Positions 18,530-27,220 of a stretch of DNA of 64,000 nt are shown here, in pieces (position 1 is the first letter of the stretch; each line of letters starts with the position of its first letter). The stretch comes from Actinomadura sp. DC4 (lineage in GTDB: Bacteria; Actinomycetota; Actinomycetes; Streptosporangiales; Streptosporangiaceae): contig NZ_JAUEQY010000039.1 in the NCBI RefSeq assembly GCF_030406325.1, forward strand, positions 1 through 64,000. The letters are read 5' to 3'. Both the position numbers and the translations under genes were made by a program. The notes under the pieces are model-generated. The model was not told where the DNA came from, did not search any database, and saw only the letters and a program-made list of their open reading frames with translations.

Positions 18530-19306
18530 TCAGAAGGTGTCTTCGCCGCGCAGGGTCGCGTCCGCGCCGCCGTCGACGAAGACGACCTGGCCGGTCATGT
18601 GGGTGTTCTCCGGGGCGACCAGCCAGAGCAGCGCGTGCGCGATCGCCTCCGGCGGGGCGTACCCGCCCAGCGGCATCGGGACGGACTCATCCACCAGCGC
18701 GCGGCCGTCGTCGGTGGACAGGAGCGCGGCGGTCATCGGGGTGACCACGACGCCCGGGGCGACGGCGTTCAGCGGGATGCCCGCGCCGGCCCAGCCGGGC
18801 TCGACGGACGTACGCCGGACCCAGCGGGCCAGCGCCAGTTTGGAGGCCGCGTACAGCTGGTACCCGCGGCCCTCGGCGACGGCCTTCCCGGCGAGCGACA
18901 GCGCCCGTTCCTCGTCCCGTTCCGCGCAGGCGGCGGCCACGTCCGCGTCGGAGGTCTGGATCGAGGAGATCGAGGAGATGACCGCGGCGCGCGGCTCCTC
19001 CGCGCGCACGAGGCCGGGCCGCAGCGCGCCGAGGAACTCGACCACGCCGAAGTAGTTGACCGCGACGGCCGCCTCGGTCGGCTCGGCCGTGCCGGCGCAG
19101 GCCACGACGGCGTCCACGACGCCGCCGGCGCGCCGCAGCGCGGCACCGGCGGCGTCGCGGCGGCCCTGGCGCGTGGACAGGTCGGCCACCACCTCGGCGT
19201 CGCGCAGGTCGACGCCGATGACCTCGTCGCCGCGCCCGCGCAGCAGGGCTGAGACGGCCGCGCCGATGCCCGACGCCGCTCCCGTGACGACCACCTGACG
19301 CGCCAT
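18530..19306 (-). CDS. 3-alpha-hydroxysteroid dehydrogenase-like SDR
   Basis: A 258-residue classical SDR. NAD-binding TGAASGIG is at residue 8, and the catalytic set is SSISS ... YAASK (Tyr and Lys near residue 153). GVDLRDAEVVADLSTRQGRR corresponds closely to the GIDIRDAEVIADLSTAEGRK stretch I recall from Comamonas testosteroni 3-alpha-HSD/carbonyl reductase, and the length (257) also fits. Predicted reaction: reversible oxidation of a 3-alpha-hydroxyl to the 3-ketone, feeding KstD and KshA. ATG at 19306 begins the fold; in-frame starts upstream add nothing conserved. Last gene of the run kstD-kshB-hsaA-hsaC-SDR. Confidence 0.8.
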   Translation of the reverse strand: MARQVVVTGAASGIGAAVSALLRGRGDEVIGVDLRDAEVVADLSTRQGRRDAAGAALRRAGGVVDAVVACAGTAEPTEAAVAVNYFGVVEFLGALRPGLVRAEEPRAAVISSISSIQTSDADVAAACAERDEERALSLAGKAVAEGRGYQLYAASKLALARWVRRTSVEPGWAGAGIPLNAVAPGVVVTPMTAALLSTDDGRALVDESVPMPLGGYAPPEAIAHALLWLVAPENTHMTGQVVFVDGGADATLRGEDTF

Positions 19307-19343
19307 CGCCGTTTCTCCTTGGTCCGGGCCGGATCGGCCCACG

Positions 19344-20267
19344 TCAGCCGGAGCGGGGAACGAAGGCGGCCAGGGGCTCCGAGCCCGACCAGTCGTGGCC
19401 CCAGTACGAGTCGGAGCTGATCTCCTCGGCCGTGTAGTGGCTCTCGTCGACCCGCAGGCCGTCGGTGCCGTACTCGATGTCCCACCCGCCGGGAGCGCGC
19501 ACGTAGAAGGAGATCATCTTGTCGTTGGTGTGCCGTCCGAGCGTCGAGGACAGCGAGAAGCCGGCCTTGCCGATCCGGTCCAGGGCGCGTCCCACGGCGT
19601 CGAGCGAGTCGACCTCGACCATCATGTGGATCAGGCCGGGCGCGCCGCCGTGCGGCGCCGGGCAGATCGCCAGGCTGTGGTGGCGCTCGTTGACCCCCAT
19701 GAACCGGATCCGCGGCGCCGTGCCGTCCCGGCCCGCCGCGCCCACCTTCATGGCGCCGCGCGGGAGGAAGCCCAGCACGTCCGTGTAGAAGGCCACGGTC
19801 TCCTCCAGGGCCGTGGTGGGCAGCACCACGTGGCCCAGGCCCTGCCCGCCGGTCACGAACCGCTGGCCCAGGGAGCCGACCACCGGGGAGTGGTCCAGCA
19901 CCGGGCCGAAGAAGACCTCGACGGGCACGCCCGCGGGGTCGAGAAAGGTGACCGCCTGCTCGACCCGGCGGTCGGCGCACTCGGCCGCGGGCAGGGGCTT
20001 CACCGCGACCCCGGCGGCCTCCACGGCGGTGCTCACCGCGGCGAGACCGAACTGGTCGCGGACCTCCCAGCCCACCGACAGCACCTGGTCGGTCTCCCCC
20101 GGCAGCACGACGACCCGCGCGGACCGCTCGTCCATCCGCAGGTAGAGCCCGCCGGGGACCGGTCCGGTCCCCTCGGCGAAGCCCAGCGCCTCGACGGTCA
20201 GCTCGCGCCACCGCGCGAGGTCGGTCGCCTGCACTCTGAGGTAGCCCAGGCCGCGGATATCGCTCAT
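19344..20267 (-). CDS. hsaC: 3,4-DHSA extradiol (meta-cleavage) dioxygenase, HsaC
   Basis: A 307-residue two-domain vicinal-oxygen-chelate dioxygenase that cleaves the catechol 3,4-DHSA between C4 and C5 using Fe(II). The N-terminal domain begins IRGLGYLRVQATDLARWREL. The C-terminal catalytic domain carries His in GLGHVVLPT (near residue 148), His in LIHMMVEV (near 218) and Glu in GWDIEYGTDG (near 268), the 2-His-1-Glu iron triad. NERHHSLAI is also conserved. Length equals mycobacterial HsaC (300). It follows hsaA by 23 bases and so receives its product from the neighbouring enzyme. Confidence 0.95.
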   Translation of the reverse strand: MSDIRGLGYLRVQATDLARWRELTVEALGFAEGTGPVPGGLYLRMDERSARVVVLPGETDQVLSVGWEVRDQFGLAAVSTAVEAAGVAVKPLPAAECADRRVEQAVTFLDPAGVPVEVFFGPVLDHSPVVGSLGQRFVTGGQGLGHVVLPTTALEETVAFYTDVLGFLPRGAMKVGAAGRDGTAPRIRFMGVNERHHSLAICPAPHGGAPGLIHMMVEVDSLDAVGRALDRIGKAGFSLSSTLGRHTNDKMISFYVRAPGGWDIEYGTDGLRVDESHYTAEEISSDSYWGHDWSGSEPLAAFVPRSG

Positions 20268-20290
20268 TGCGTCGCCCTTTCCGAACGAGG

Positions 20291-21475
20291 TCAGATCATC
20301 GAGCGCATCGGGCCGGGGGGCGGCTCGATGCCGAGGTTCGTCAGCGCCGACGCGTGGAAGACCGGCCCGGGAACGTGGATCGCGTGCACCAGGCCCATGT
20401 GCGCGTCGCGCCAGAACCGCTGGATCGGGTTGCTCATCCGCATCCCGTTCCCGCCGGAGCGGCCGACGATCTCATCGACCGCCCGTACGGCGCGCCAGGC
20501 CGACTGCGTCTGGATGCGCCGGCCGACCGCGCGTTCCTCGATCGTCGAGCGCACCCCCGCCTCGGCCTGGTCGTAGAACCGGCAGATGTTCTCGATCAGC
20601 GCCGTACGGGAGGCGGCGATCTCGGCGGCGGCCTCGCTGACGGCGTACAGCGAATACGGGTCGTCCTTGATCTTGGTGCCGGTGATCTGCACGCGGGTCC
20701 TCTGGTACGCGAGGTGGTGGGCCAGCGCGCCCTCCGCGATGCCGATCACGGCCGAGGTGATGCCGAGCGGGAACGCCTGGGAGAACGGCACGTGGTAGAG
20801 CGTGCCGGCCAGCCCCGCCTCCTCGGCCGCGGACCCGTCGGATACCTTGGCGAACGGCAGCACCCGGTAGCCGGGCACGAAGGCGTCCTTGACGATGACG
20901 TCCTTGCTGCCCGTCCCCTTGAGCCCCACGACGTCCCAGGAGTCCTCGACGATCTCGTACGAGGCCCGGGGCAGGATCACGTGGTACTGCGTGGGCGGCC
21001 TGGCCATCTTGCCCTCGGCGTCCCCGAGCATGCCGCCGAGGAAGATCCAGTCGCAGTGGTCGGTCCCGGAGGAGAACTGCCAGCGGCCGTTGAAGACATA
21101 GCCCCCGTCGACGGGCCGCAGGATCCCCATGGGCGCGTACGGCGAGGCGATCCACGTGTCGGGGTCCTCTCCCCAGACCTCCTCCTGCACGCGCGGGTCC
21201 GCCATCGCCATCTCCCACGGATGGACCCCGACGACCCCGGCCACCCAGCCGGACGCGCCGTCGAGACTCGCGATCTTCATGATCGTCTCGGCGAACTCCC
21301 GCGGGTGGGCCTCCAGGCCGCCGTGCGTCTTCGGCTGCAGCATCCGGATGACCCCGGCCTCGCGCATGGCCTTGACCGCCTGGTCGTCCAGCCGCCCGAG
21401 GTCCTCGTTCACCGGCCCCAGCGCCGCGATCCGCTCCGCCGACTCCATCACGGCGTCGAGCACGTGGTTGCTCAT
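20291..21475 (-). CDS. hsaA: 3-HSA hydroxylase oxygenase component, HsaA
   Basis: A 394-residue flavin-dependent monooxygenase that converts the phenol 3-HSA to the catechol 3,4-DHSA. Length equals mycobacterial HsaA (394). Diagnostic stretches: GLEAHPREFAETIMKIASLD, GWVAGVVGVHPWEMAMADPR, GRWQFSSGTDHCDWIFLGG and the C-terminal PMRSMI, which I recall as conserved in true HsaA. Of the three related proteins in the window this is the clear orthologue. Context also supports this: it lies between kshB and hsaC on one transcript. It depends on reduced FMN from HsaB (17963). Confidence 0.95.
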   Translation of the reverse strand: MSNHVLDAVMESAERIAALGPVNEDLGRLDDQAVKAMREAGVIRMLQPKTHGGLEAHPREFAETIMKIASLDGASGWVAGVVGVHPWEMAMADPRVQEEVWGEDPDTWIASPYAPMGILRPVDGGYVFNGRWQFSSGTDHCDWIFLGGMLGDAEGKMARPPTQYHVILPRASYEIVEDSWDVVGLKGTGSKDVIVKDAFVPGYRVLPFAKVSDGSAAEEAGLAGTLYHVPFSQAFPLGITSAVIGIAEGALAHHLAYQRTRVQITGTKIKDDPYSLYAVSEAAAEIAASRTALIENICRFYDQAEAGVRSTIEERAVGRRIQTQSAWRAVRAVDEIVGRSGGNGMRMSNPIQRFWRDAHMGLVHAIHVPGPVFHASALTNLGIEPPPGPMRSMI

Positions 21476-21514
21476 GGTCGTCCTCGCTTCGTCGATCGAT
21501 GGAGACGCGCGTCT

Positions 21515-22549
21515 CTACTGGTCATACGTCACCCGGACCGTGTCGCTGCGCGGGATCGACTGGCAGGCCAGGACGATGCCGTCGGCGATGTCCTCTTTCT
21601 CCAGCACCTCGTTGTGCAGCATCTCGACCTCGCCCTCGACGACGATGCACGCGCAGGCGCTGCAGCGGCCCTCGCGGCAGGAGAACGGCGCGTCGAGACC
21701 GGCGGCGAGGAGCACGTCGAGCAGCTTGTTGTTCTCCGGCCAGGCGAGCGTGGTCATCTCCCCGTCCAGCTCGACCTCGACGGTGCCGGCCGCGCCGTCC
21801 TCATCCAGGACGACCTCCGGCTCGGCGAACGGGTCGTTGTCCAGCGACACGAACCGTTCGTGGTGCACGCGCCCGGCCGGCATCCCGAGCCCGGAGACGC
21901 CCTCGGTGACCGCGTCCATGAACGGCGTCGGCCCGCAGATGAACACGTGCCGGGCGGTGTAGGGCCGGGCCAGCTCCCGCAGGGTCGGCACGCTCGGGAT
22001 GCCCTGCACGGACTCCAGCAGGTGGACGGCGTGCAGGCGGCCGGCGTGCTGCTTCTCCAAGGCGACGAGCTCGTCGCGGAAGATCACCGACCGTTCGTCG
22101 CGGTTCGCGTACACGAGGGTCACGTGCCCGCGGCCCGCGTGCAGGGCGGACTTCAGGATCGACATGAGCGGGGTGATCCCGCTGCCGCCGGCGAAGAGCA
22201 GGAGGTCGGTGTCGAGCGTGTGCGGCGTGAACGTGCCCGAGGGCCGGAGGGACTCGATCTCGTCGCCCTCGTGCAGGTTGTCGCAGATCCAGTTCGAGCC
22301 GTAGCCGTCGGCGGTGCGCTTGACCGTGACCTTGAGCCGCTCGCCGAGGACCGGGGAGCTCGACAGGGAGTAGCAGCGGGCCGCGCCGCCCGCGCGGTCG
22401 GTCGGGATGTTGAGGGTGAGGAACTGGCCCGGCCGGTACGCGAGGTCCCCGTCGCCGGCGTCGGCCGGTTCGAAGACGATCGAGTGGGCGTCCTCGGTCT
22501 CGCGCACCACCTCGACCACCCGGAGCCTGAACGAATGCTGTCGGATCAC
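21515..22549 (-). CDS. kshB: 3-ketosteroid 9-alpha-hydroxylase, reductase component
   Basis: A 344-residue iron-sulfur flavoprotein that passes electrons from NADH to the KshA Rieske centre. Order of domains: FAD domain (RCYSLSSSP near residue 60), NAD domain (LLLFAGGSGITPLMSIL near 118), then a C-terminal plant-type 2Fe-2S ferredoxin with CREGRCSACAC (near 292) and a last Cys in VLACQSIP. This order is that of KshB/PaaE-type reductases. It lies 15 bases downstream of kstD and directly upstream of hsaA, so ring-opening steps share one transcript. kshA itself is elsewhere (14888). Confidence 0.95.
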   Translation of the reverse strand: MIRQHSFRLRVVEVVRETEDAHSIVFEPADAGDGDLAYRPGQFLTLNIPTDRAGGAARCYSLSSSPVLGERLKVTVKRTADGYGSNWICDNLHEGDEIESLRPSGTFTPHTLDTDLLLFAGGSGITPLMSILKSALHAGRGHVTLVYANRDERSVIFRDELVALEKQHAGRLHAVHLLESVQGIPSVPTLRELARPYTARHVFICGPTPFMDAVTEGVSGLGMPAGRVHHERFVSLDNDPFAEPEVVLDEDGAAGTVEVELDGEMTTLAWPENNKLLDVLLAAGLDAPFSCREGRCSACACIVVEGEVEMLHNEVLEKEDIADGIVLACQSIPRSDTVRVTYDQ

Positions 22550-22564
22550 GGCCTCCCCGGGTAG

Positions 22565-24247
22565 CTACGCGATCCGCTCGGAGTCGGCCGGCGCCGCGGC
22601 GCGCGCGGCGGCGTGCCGCGCCGCGATGTAGCCGAAGACGATGGACGGGCCGATCGTGCCGCCGGGTCCGGGGTAGTCGTTGCCCATGACCGAGGCGGTG
22701 GTGTTGCCGGTCCCGTACAGGCCCTCGATGGCCGAGCCGTCCGGGCGCAGCACGCGGGAGTTCTCGTCGCACACGAGCCCGCCCTTGGTGCCCAGATCCC
22801 CGGCCTCCACCCGGATCGCGTAGAACGGGCTCTTCTCGATCACGTCGAGGGTGGGGTTGGGCAGGGTCGGGTCGCCGTAGTAGCGGTCGTAGGCGCTGTC
22901 GCCGCGGCCGAAGTCGGTGTCCTTCCCGTCGCGGGCAAAGCGGTTGAAGCGCTCGACGGTCGCGGTCAGCGCGCCGGCGGGCACCCCGATCCGGCCGGCG
23001 AGCTCTTCGAGCGTGCCGGCCCGGTACATGACGCCGCCGTCGTAGAAGGACCGGTGGAACTCCGCGCCCGGCAGCACCTGGGCGAACGGGTAGCGCGCCC
23101 GCGCCGTGGCGTCCATCACGAACCACAGGGGCACGTGCCCGCCGTCGAGCTGGTCGTGCACGAAGTTCACGTACGGGGCCGCCTCGTTGGTGAACCGCTC
23201 CCCGGTCCGGCCCGAGACGATGACCGAGCGCGGGATCGACCGTTCGGAGACCAGCGGGATCACGGCGCCGGACGGGTGCCGTACGGATGGCATCCACCAC
23301 GCGTCGTCCATCAGGTCGACGGCCGCGCCGAGTGCGCGGCCGGCCAGGATGCCCTCGCCGGTGTTGCCGGGCGCGCCGCCGCTGACGTCGGCCTGGCCGC
23401 CCTCGGGCAGGTACTCGCGCCGCATCTCGGCGTTGTGGTCGAAACCGCCGCTCGCCAGCAGCACGCCGTGCCGGGCACCGATGCGCGTCGGCCGGCCGTC
23501 CCGTTCGACGACGACGCCGCGTACCGTCCCGTCCTCGACGACGAGCTCGGTCATCGGCGTCTCCAGCCACAGCGGGACGCCCGCGTCCCTCACGGCCAGC
23601 CGCAGCCGGGTGACGAGCGCGCGCCCGGTCGCGGCCATGTGCCGGCGCCGCACGAGGTTGGTGGAGACCCGCCAGGCCGCGACGACCGATGCCCCGCGGC
23701 CCCGCCACGTCCGCTTGACCATCGCCAGGTCGTGGTAGTTCCGTGCCGTGATCCACAGGCCGAGCGGGCCCTTCAGCCCGTTCCGCGGCAGGGTCGCCTC
23801 GTCCTCCCCGAGCTTTCGGGTGTCGACGGGCAGGGCCTCGATCGAGCGTCCCAGGGGGCTGCCGCCCTCGACCTCGGGGTGGTAGTCCGGGTAGCCCTTC
23901 ACCCAGGCGAACCTCATCCAGCGGTTCTTCTCCAGCAGCTCCAGCGCCGGCGGGCCCTGGTCGACGAACGCGTCGATCCTGGCCTCGGGCACCTTTCCCT
24001 CGGTGAGCCGGCGAAGGTAGGTCCGGATGGTCTCCCGGTCGTCGCCGCGTCCCTTGCGGCGCAGGGCCGGGTTGTCCGGCACCCAGATTCCGCCGCCGGA
24101 CAGCGCGGTCGTCCCGCCGAAGTGCCGGCTCTTCTCGACGATCAGGGTGTCGAGTCCCACGTCGACCGCGGCCAGCGCGGCGGCCATGCCACCGCCGCCG
24201 CTGCCCACGACGAGGAAGTCCACCTCGCGGTCCCAGTCTGCGCTCAT
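22565..24247 (-). CDS. kstD: 3-ketosteroid delta-1-dehydrogenase, KstD
   Basis: A 560-residue FAD enzyme that introduces the C1-C2 double bond into 3-ketosteroids. N-terminal FAD motif VDFLVVGSGGGGMAAALAAV and SRHFGGTTALSGGGIWVP are typical. Mid-region DDAWWMPSV and the C-terminal YPGPGGTIGPSIVFGY carry the catalytic Tyr and Gly known in Rhodococcus KstD. Length is within the KstD range (about 510-565). ATG at 24247 precedes the FAD motif closely; an upstream in-frame start adds 15 non-conserved residues. First gene of kstD-kshB-hsaA-hsaC-SDR, with an exact palindrome operator 45 bases upstream. Confidence 0.93.
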   Translation of the reverse strand: MSADWDREVDFLVVGSGGGGMAAALAAVDVGLDTLIVEKSRHFGGTTALSGGGIWVPDNPALRRKGRGDDRETIRTYLRRLTEGKVPEARIDAFVDQGPPALELLEKNRWMRFAWVKGYPDYHPEVEGGSPLGRSIEALPVDTRKLGEDEATLPRNGLKGPLGLWITARNYHDLAMVKRTWRGRGASVVAAWRVSTNLVRRRHMAATGRALVTRLRLAVRDAGVPLWLETPMTELVVEDGTVRGVVVERDGRPTRIGARHGVLLASGGFDHNAEMRREYLPEGGQADVSGGAPGNTGEGILAGRALGAAVDLMDDAWWMPSVRHPSGAVIPLVSERSIPRSVIVSGRTGERFTNEAAPYVNFVHDQLDGGHVPLWFVMDATARARYPFAQVLPGAEFHRSFYDGGVMYRAGTLEELAGRIGVPAGALTATVERFNRFARDGKDTDFGRGDSAYDRYYGDPTLPNPTLDVIEKSPFYAIRVEAGDLGTKGGLVCDENSRVLRPDGSAIEGLYGTGNTTASVMGNDYPGPGGTIGPSIVFGYIAARHAAARAAAPADSERIA

Positions 24248-24291
24248 GATCCTGCCACGTAACCACCCGTCGCCGGCGGTCGAGCCGGGCA

Positions 24292-24306
24292 TCCCGATGA
24301 GCGAGA
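24292..24306. promoter_or_regulatory. TCCCG-type palindrome between kstD and the third hsaA-like gene
   Basis: TCCCGATGAGCGAGA, an exact consensus copy, lies 45 bases before kstD (minus) and 110 before the HsaA-like/IclR transcript (plus). Its position in the promoter that may drive the iclR gene itself would fit autoregulation. Confidence 0.6.
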
Positions 24307-24415
24307 CCGCCGCCCCCGCACGGGACGAGCCGAGGCGAGGCCCGCATCGACGTGCCCACCTGCCGGGACTACGCTGAGGCTCCCCGCCCGGAGACGATCA
24401 CGCGAGGACTGCAGA

Positions 24416-25588
24416 GTGGCCAGCGATGTTCTCGAGTCCGTTCGTGAGCTGCTGCCCGCCATCCGCGAGCGCGCGTCTCGCACCGAGTCGGAGCGCAGGG
24501 TCCCGGAGGAGACGGTGTCCGCGCTCGTCGACGCCGGATTCTTCGCCATGCTCCGCCCGGCGCGGTACGGCGGTGGCGAGAGCGACCCGGTCGACTACTT
24601 CACGGCCGTACGGCTGCTCGCCTCCGCGTGCCCGTCGACGGGCTGGGTCGCGTCCCTGCTCGGCATCACGCCCTGGCACGTGGCGCTGCTCGAACCCCGG
24701 ATGTGCGCGGACGTCTGGGGCGAGGACCAGCGCGCGCTCGTGTCCTCCTCGTACGCGCCGACCGGCCGCCTGGTACCCGCCGACGGCGGCTACCGGCTGA
24801 CCGGGGCCTGGCGCTCCGCGCCCGGCGCCGAGCACTGCGACTGGATCCTGCTCGGGACCCTGATGATCGGCTCGACCGGCGACCCCGTCGACTACACCGC
24901 GGCCGTGGTGCCCCGCTCGGACTACACGCTGAAGGACGGCTGGAACGTCGTGGGGCTGCGCGGTGCGGGCGGCATGGACGTGCAGGTCGACGACGTCTTC
25001 GTCCCGCCGCACCGGATCTTCGGCGCCGCCGGCCGCCGGCGCATCGCCAAGGTCCAGCGCGGCCCGGACGCCCCGGCGCTCTACCGCGTCCCGTTCGCCG
25101 CCATCCACGGCACGGCCCTCGTCGCGCCGCTGCTCGGCGCGGCCGAGGGCGCCTACCAGTACCACCTCGCCCGCATGCGGCGGCGGAGCGAGCTCAGCCA
25201 CGGCGGGCGCAAGCCGTCCGGCGACGAGTTCGCGCCGGTCGCGGTGGCCCGCGGGTCGGGCGAGATCGACGCGTCCGTGCTGCAGCTGGAGCGCGACCTG
25301 CGGGAGTTCATGGACCACGCGCTCCGCAACGAGCGGACCCCCATCGAGCTCCGCCTGCGGGCGCGGCGCGACCAGGTCCGCAGCGCGGAACGGGCGGCCG
25401 AGGCGGTCGACCTGCTGCTCAAGGCCGCCGGCGGGCACGGCGTACAGGCCGGCAACCCGATCCAGCGCGCCTGGCGGGACGTCCACACCGGCGCGGCGCA
25501 CGTGGTCAACGACGTCGACCAGGGGCTGTCCCTGTACGGCCGCTGGGCCTATGGCCTCGGGGTCGACGACAGCCTGATCCTGGTCTGA
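24416..25588 (+). CDS. HsaA-like flavin-dependent hydroxylase (paralogue 2)
   Basis: A 390-residue member of the same flavin monooxygenase fold. It shows LRPARYGGGESDPVDYFTAV, STGWVASLLGITPWHVALLE, VVGLRGAGGMDVQVDDVFVP and NPIQRAWRDVHTGAAHVVND. It resembles the copy at 13605 more than the canonical HsaA at 20291. The GTG start at 24416 gives ASDVLESVRELLPAIRERA, matching the N-terminus of the paralogue. It is followed after 23 bases by the iclR gene on the same strand. Likely an oxygenase for a variant steroid ring A; needs reduced flavin from elsewhere. Confidence 0.75.
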   Translation: MASDVLESVRELLPAIRERASRTESERRVPEETVSALVDAGFFAMLRPARYGGGESDPVDYFTAVRLLASACPSTGWVASLLGITPWHVALLEPRMCADVWGEDQRALVSSSYAPTGRLVPADGGYRLTGAWRSAPGAEHCDWILLGTLMIGSTGDPVDYTAAVVPRSDYTLKDGWNVVGLRGAGGMDVQVDDVFVPPHRIFGAAGRRRIAKVQRGPDAPALYRVPFAAIHGTALVAPLLGAAEGAYQYHLARMRRRSELSHGGRKPSGDEFAPVAVARGSGEIDASVLQLERDLREFMDHALRNERTPIELRLRARRDQVRSAERAAEAVDLLLKAAGGHGVQAGNPIQRAWRDVHTGAAHVVNDVDQGLSLYGRWAYGLGVDDSLILV

Positions 25589-25611
25589 GACGAGCTGGAG
25601 GTGCACCCGGA

Positions 25612-26460
25612 GTGACCCAGGAGAGTTCGGGCGGGTCCGCCCCGCCGTCGATGATCGAGCGGATGACGCTGATCATGGAGGCGTTCGGCGACCGTTCCGC
25701 GCGGCTGCGGCTGGATGAGATCGCCGCCTGTACCGGGCTGCCCCGGTCGACCTCCCACCGCATCCTCGAACAGCTCGTGCGCCTGGGCTGGCTGCGGCAC
25801 ACGCAGGGCGGGTACGCGCTGGGCCAGCGGGCGCTGCAGCTCGGCGGGTCGGTCAGCGACCACGCGGAGGTACGCGCCGCCGCCGTCCCCCTCCTGGAGG
25901 AGCTGCACGCCAACACCGGGAAGATCATCCACCTCGGCATCCTCGACTTCGCGGACGTCGTCTACCTCGACAAGATCGGCGGGAAGGGCGCTGCGGCGCT
26001 GCCGTCGCGCGTCGGCGGGCGCGCCCCCGCGCACGCCGTCAGCCTGGGCAAGGCGATGCTCGCCTGGCTGCCGCCCGAGGAGGCCGACACCCTCCTCGAA
26101 GGCGGCATGAAGGCCCGTACCCACAACACGATCACCAACCTGATGGTGATGCACCAGGAGCTGCGCCGGATCCGTGGCCGGCACGGGCTGGCCTTCGAAC
26201 GCGACGAGTACGTCGTCGGCATCTCGTGCGTGGGCGCGGCCGTACGGGGGCCGGACGGCGCGGTGGCGGGGATCTCGCTGTGCGGCGAGACCAGCGCCGG
26301 GCCGCTGGACCGCTACGCCCCGCTCGTGCTCGACGTCGCCAAGCGCATCTCGCTGCGGTTGTTCCCGGAGACCTCGCCGGACGACATGCCCTCGACCGTG
26401 TGGTCGGACGGGATGATGGAGCGCATCCTCAGTCTCCTCGACGACGACACTCTGATGTGA
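25612..26460 (+). CDS. IclR-family transcriptional regulator
   Basis: A 282-residue regulator. The N-terminal winged helix-turn-helix runs from MIERMTLIMEAFGDRSARLR with the recognition segment IAACTGLPRSTSHRILEQLV (residues about 39-58). The C-terminal IclR ligand-binding domain includes GKIIHLGILDFADVVYLDKI, PAHAVSLGKAMLAW and VVGISCVGAAVRGPDGAVAG. GTG at 25612 is the furthest plausible start; ATG at 25651 is an alternative just before the HTH. It is embedded in the steroid cluster behind an hsaA-like gene. IclR proteins bind short palindromes, so it is the best local candidate to bind the TCCCG-type sites; this is inference. Confidence 0.85.
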   Translation: MTQESSGGSAPPSMIERMTLIMEAFGDRSARLRLDEIAACTGLPRSTSHRILEQLVRLGWLRHTQGGYALGQRALQLGGSVSDHAEVRAAAVPLLEELHANTGKIIHLGILDFADVVYLDKIGGKGAAALPSRVGGRAPAHAVSLGKAMLAWLPPEEADTLLEGGMKARTHNTITNLMVMHQELRRIRGRHGLAFERDEYVVGISCVGAAVRGPDGAVAGISLCGETSAGPLDRYAPLVLDVAKRISLRLFPETSPDDMPSTVWSDGMMERILSLLDDDTLM

Positions 26461-26470
26461 GCGGGCGTCC

Positions 26471-27220
26471 TCAGAAGCCGGCCCCGGTCGTCATCCCCCC
26501 GTCGACGACGAACTCCGATCCGGTGCAGTAGCTCGAGTCGTCGCAGGCGAGGAACAGCACCACGGTGCTGACCTCCTGGGGCTTGGCGAACCTCGGGATC
26601 GGCAGCCGGGAGATCATCCCCTTCGTGTGCCGCCGGGTGTCGTCGGGGTCGGCGCCGGTCATGGGCGTGGCCACCGCTCCCGGATGCACCGAGTTCACCC
26701 GGATCCCGCGCGGGGCGAGCTCGAGGGCGGCGGACTGGGTCAGTCCGCGGACACCGAACTTGCTCGCGCTGTAGCCGGTCATCCCGGCGCTGCCGACCAG
26801 GCCGTTGACCGAGGAGATGTTGACGATCGAGCCGCCCTCGCCCATCACCGGCGCGGCGTACTTGACGCCGAGCCACTGCGAGACGAGGTTGACGTCCAGG
26901 AACCGGCGGAAGTCGTCCACGCTCATGTCGGCGACGGGTTGGAACCCCAGGATGCCGGCGTTGTTGACCAGGATGTCCAGCCGCCCGAACGTGTCCGTCG
27001 TGTACTCCACGATCGCGGACCAGTCCGCCTCGGAGGTCACGTCCTGCGGGACGAACCGGCAGTCGTCGCCGAGCTTCTCGCCCAGCGCCCGGCCCTCGTC
27101 CTTCAGGACGTCGCCGAAGACGACCTTCGCACCCTCGTCCAGGAAGGTCCGTACGTGCGAGGCGCCCATCCCCCGCGCGCCGCCCGTGACCAGTGCGACC
27201 CTGCCGTCCAGCTTGCCCAT
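26471..27220 (-). CDS. SDR dehydrogenase, 3-alpha/20-beta-hydroxysteroid dehydrogenase-like
   Basis: A 249-residue classical SDR. TGGARGMGASHVRTFLDEGA binds NAD(P). NNAGI, SSVNG and YSASKFGVRGL give the catalytic Ser-Tyr-Lys. GARGMG, a full-length classical fold and the VDGGMT end resemble Streptomyces 20-beta-HSD and mycobacterial FabG3 (Rv2002). Probably interconverts a steroid hydroxyl and ketone. The ATG overlaps the stop of the upstream NTF2-fold gene (ATGA), and that gene in turn follows a KstD-type dehydrogenase, so the three work together. Confidence 0.82.
   Translation of the reverse strand: MGKLDGRVALVTGGARGMGASHVRTFLDEGAKVVFGDVLKDEGRALGEKLGDDCRFVPQDVTSEADWSAIVEYTTDTFGRLDILVNNAGILGFQPVADMSVDDFRRFLDVNLVSQWLGVKYAAPVMGEGGSIVNISSVNGLVGSAGMTGYSASKFGVRGLTQSAALELAPRGIRVNSVHPGAVATPMTGADPDDTRRHTKGMISRLPIPRFAKPQEVSTVVLFLACDDSSYCTGSEFVVDGGMTTGAGF

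Noticed and set aside
22613-24262. Long plus-strand open frame opposite kstD
   Set aside because: No recognisable protein; kstD on the other strand has complete FAD and catalytic motifs.
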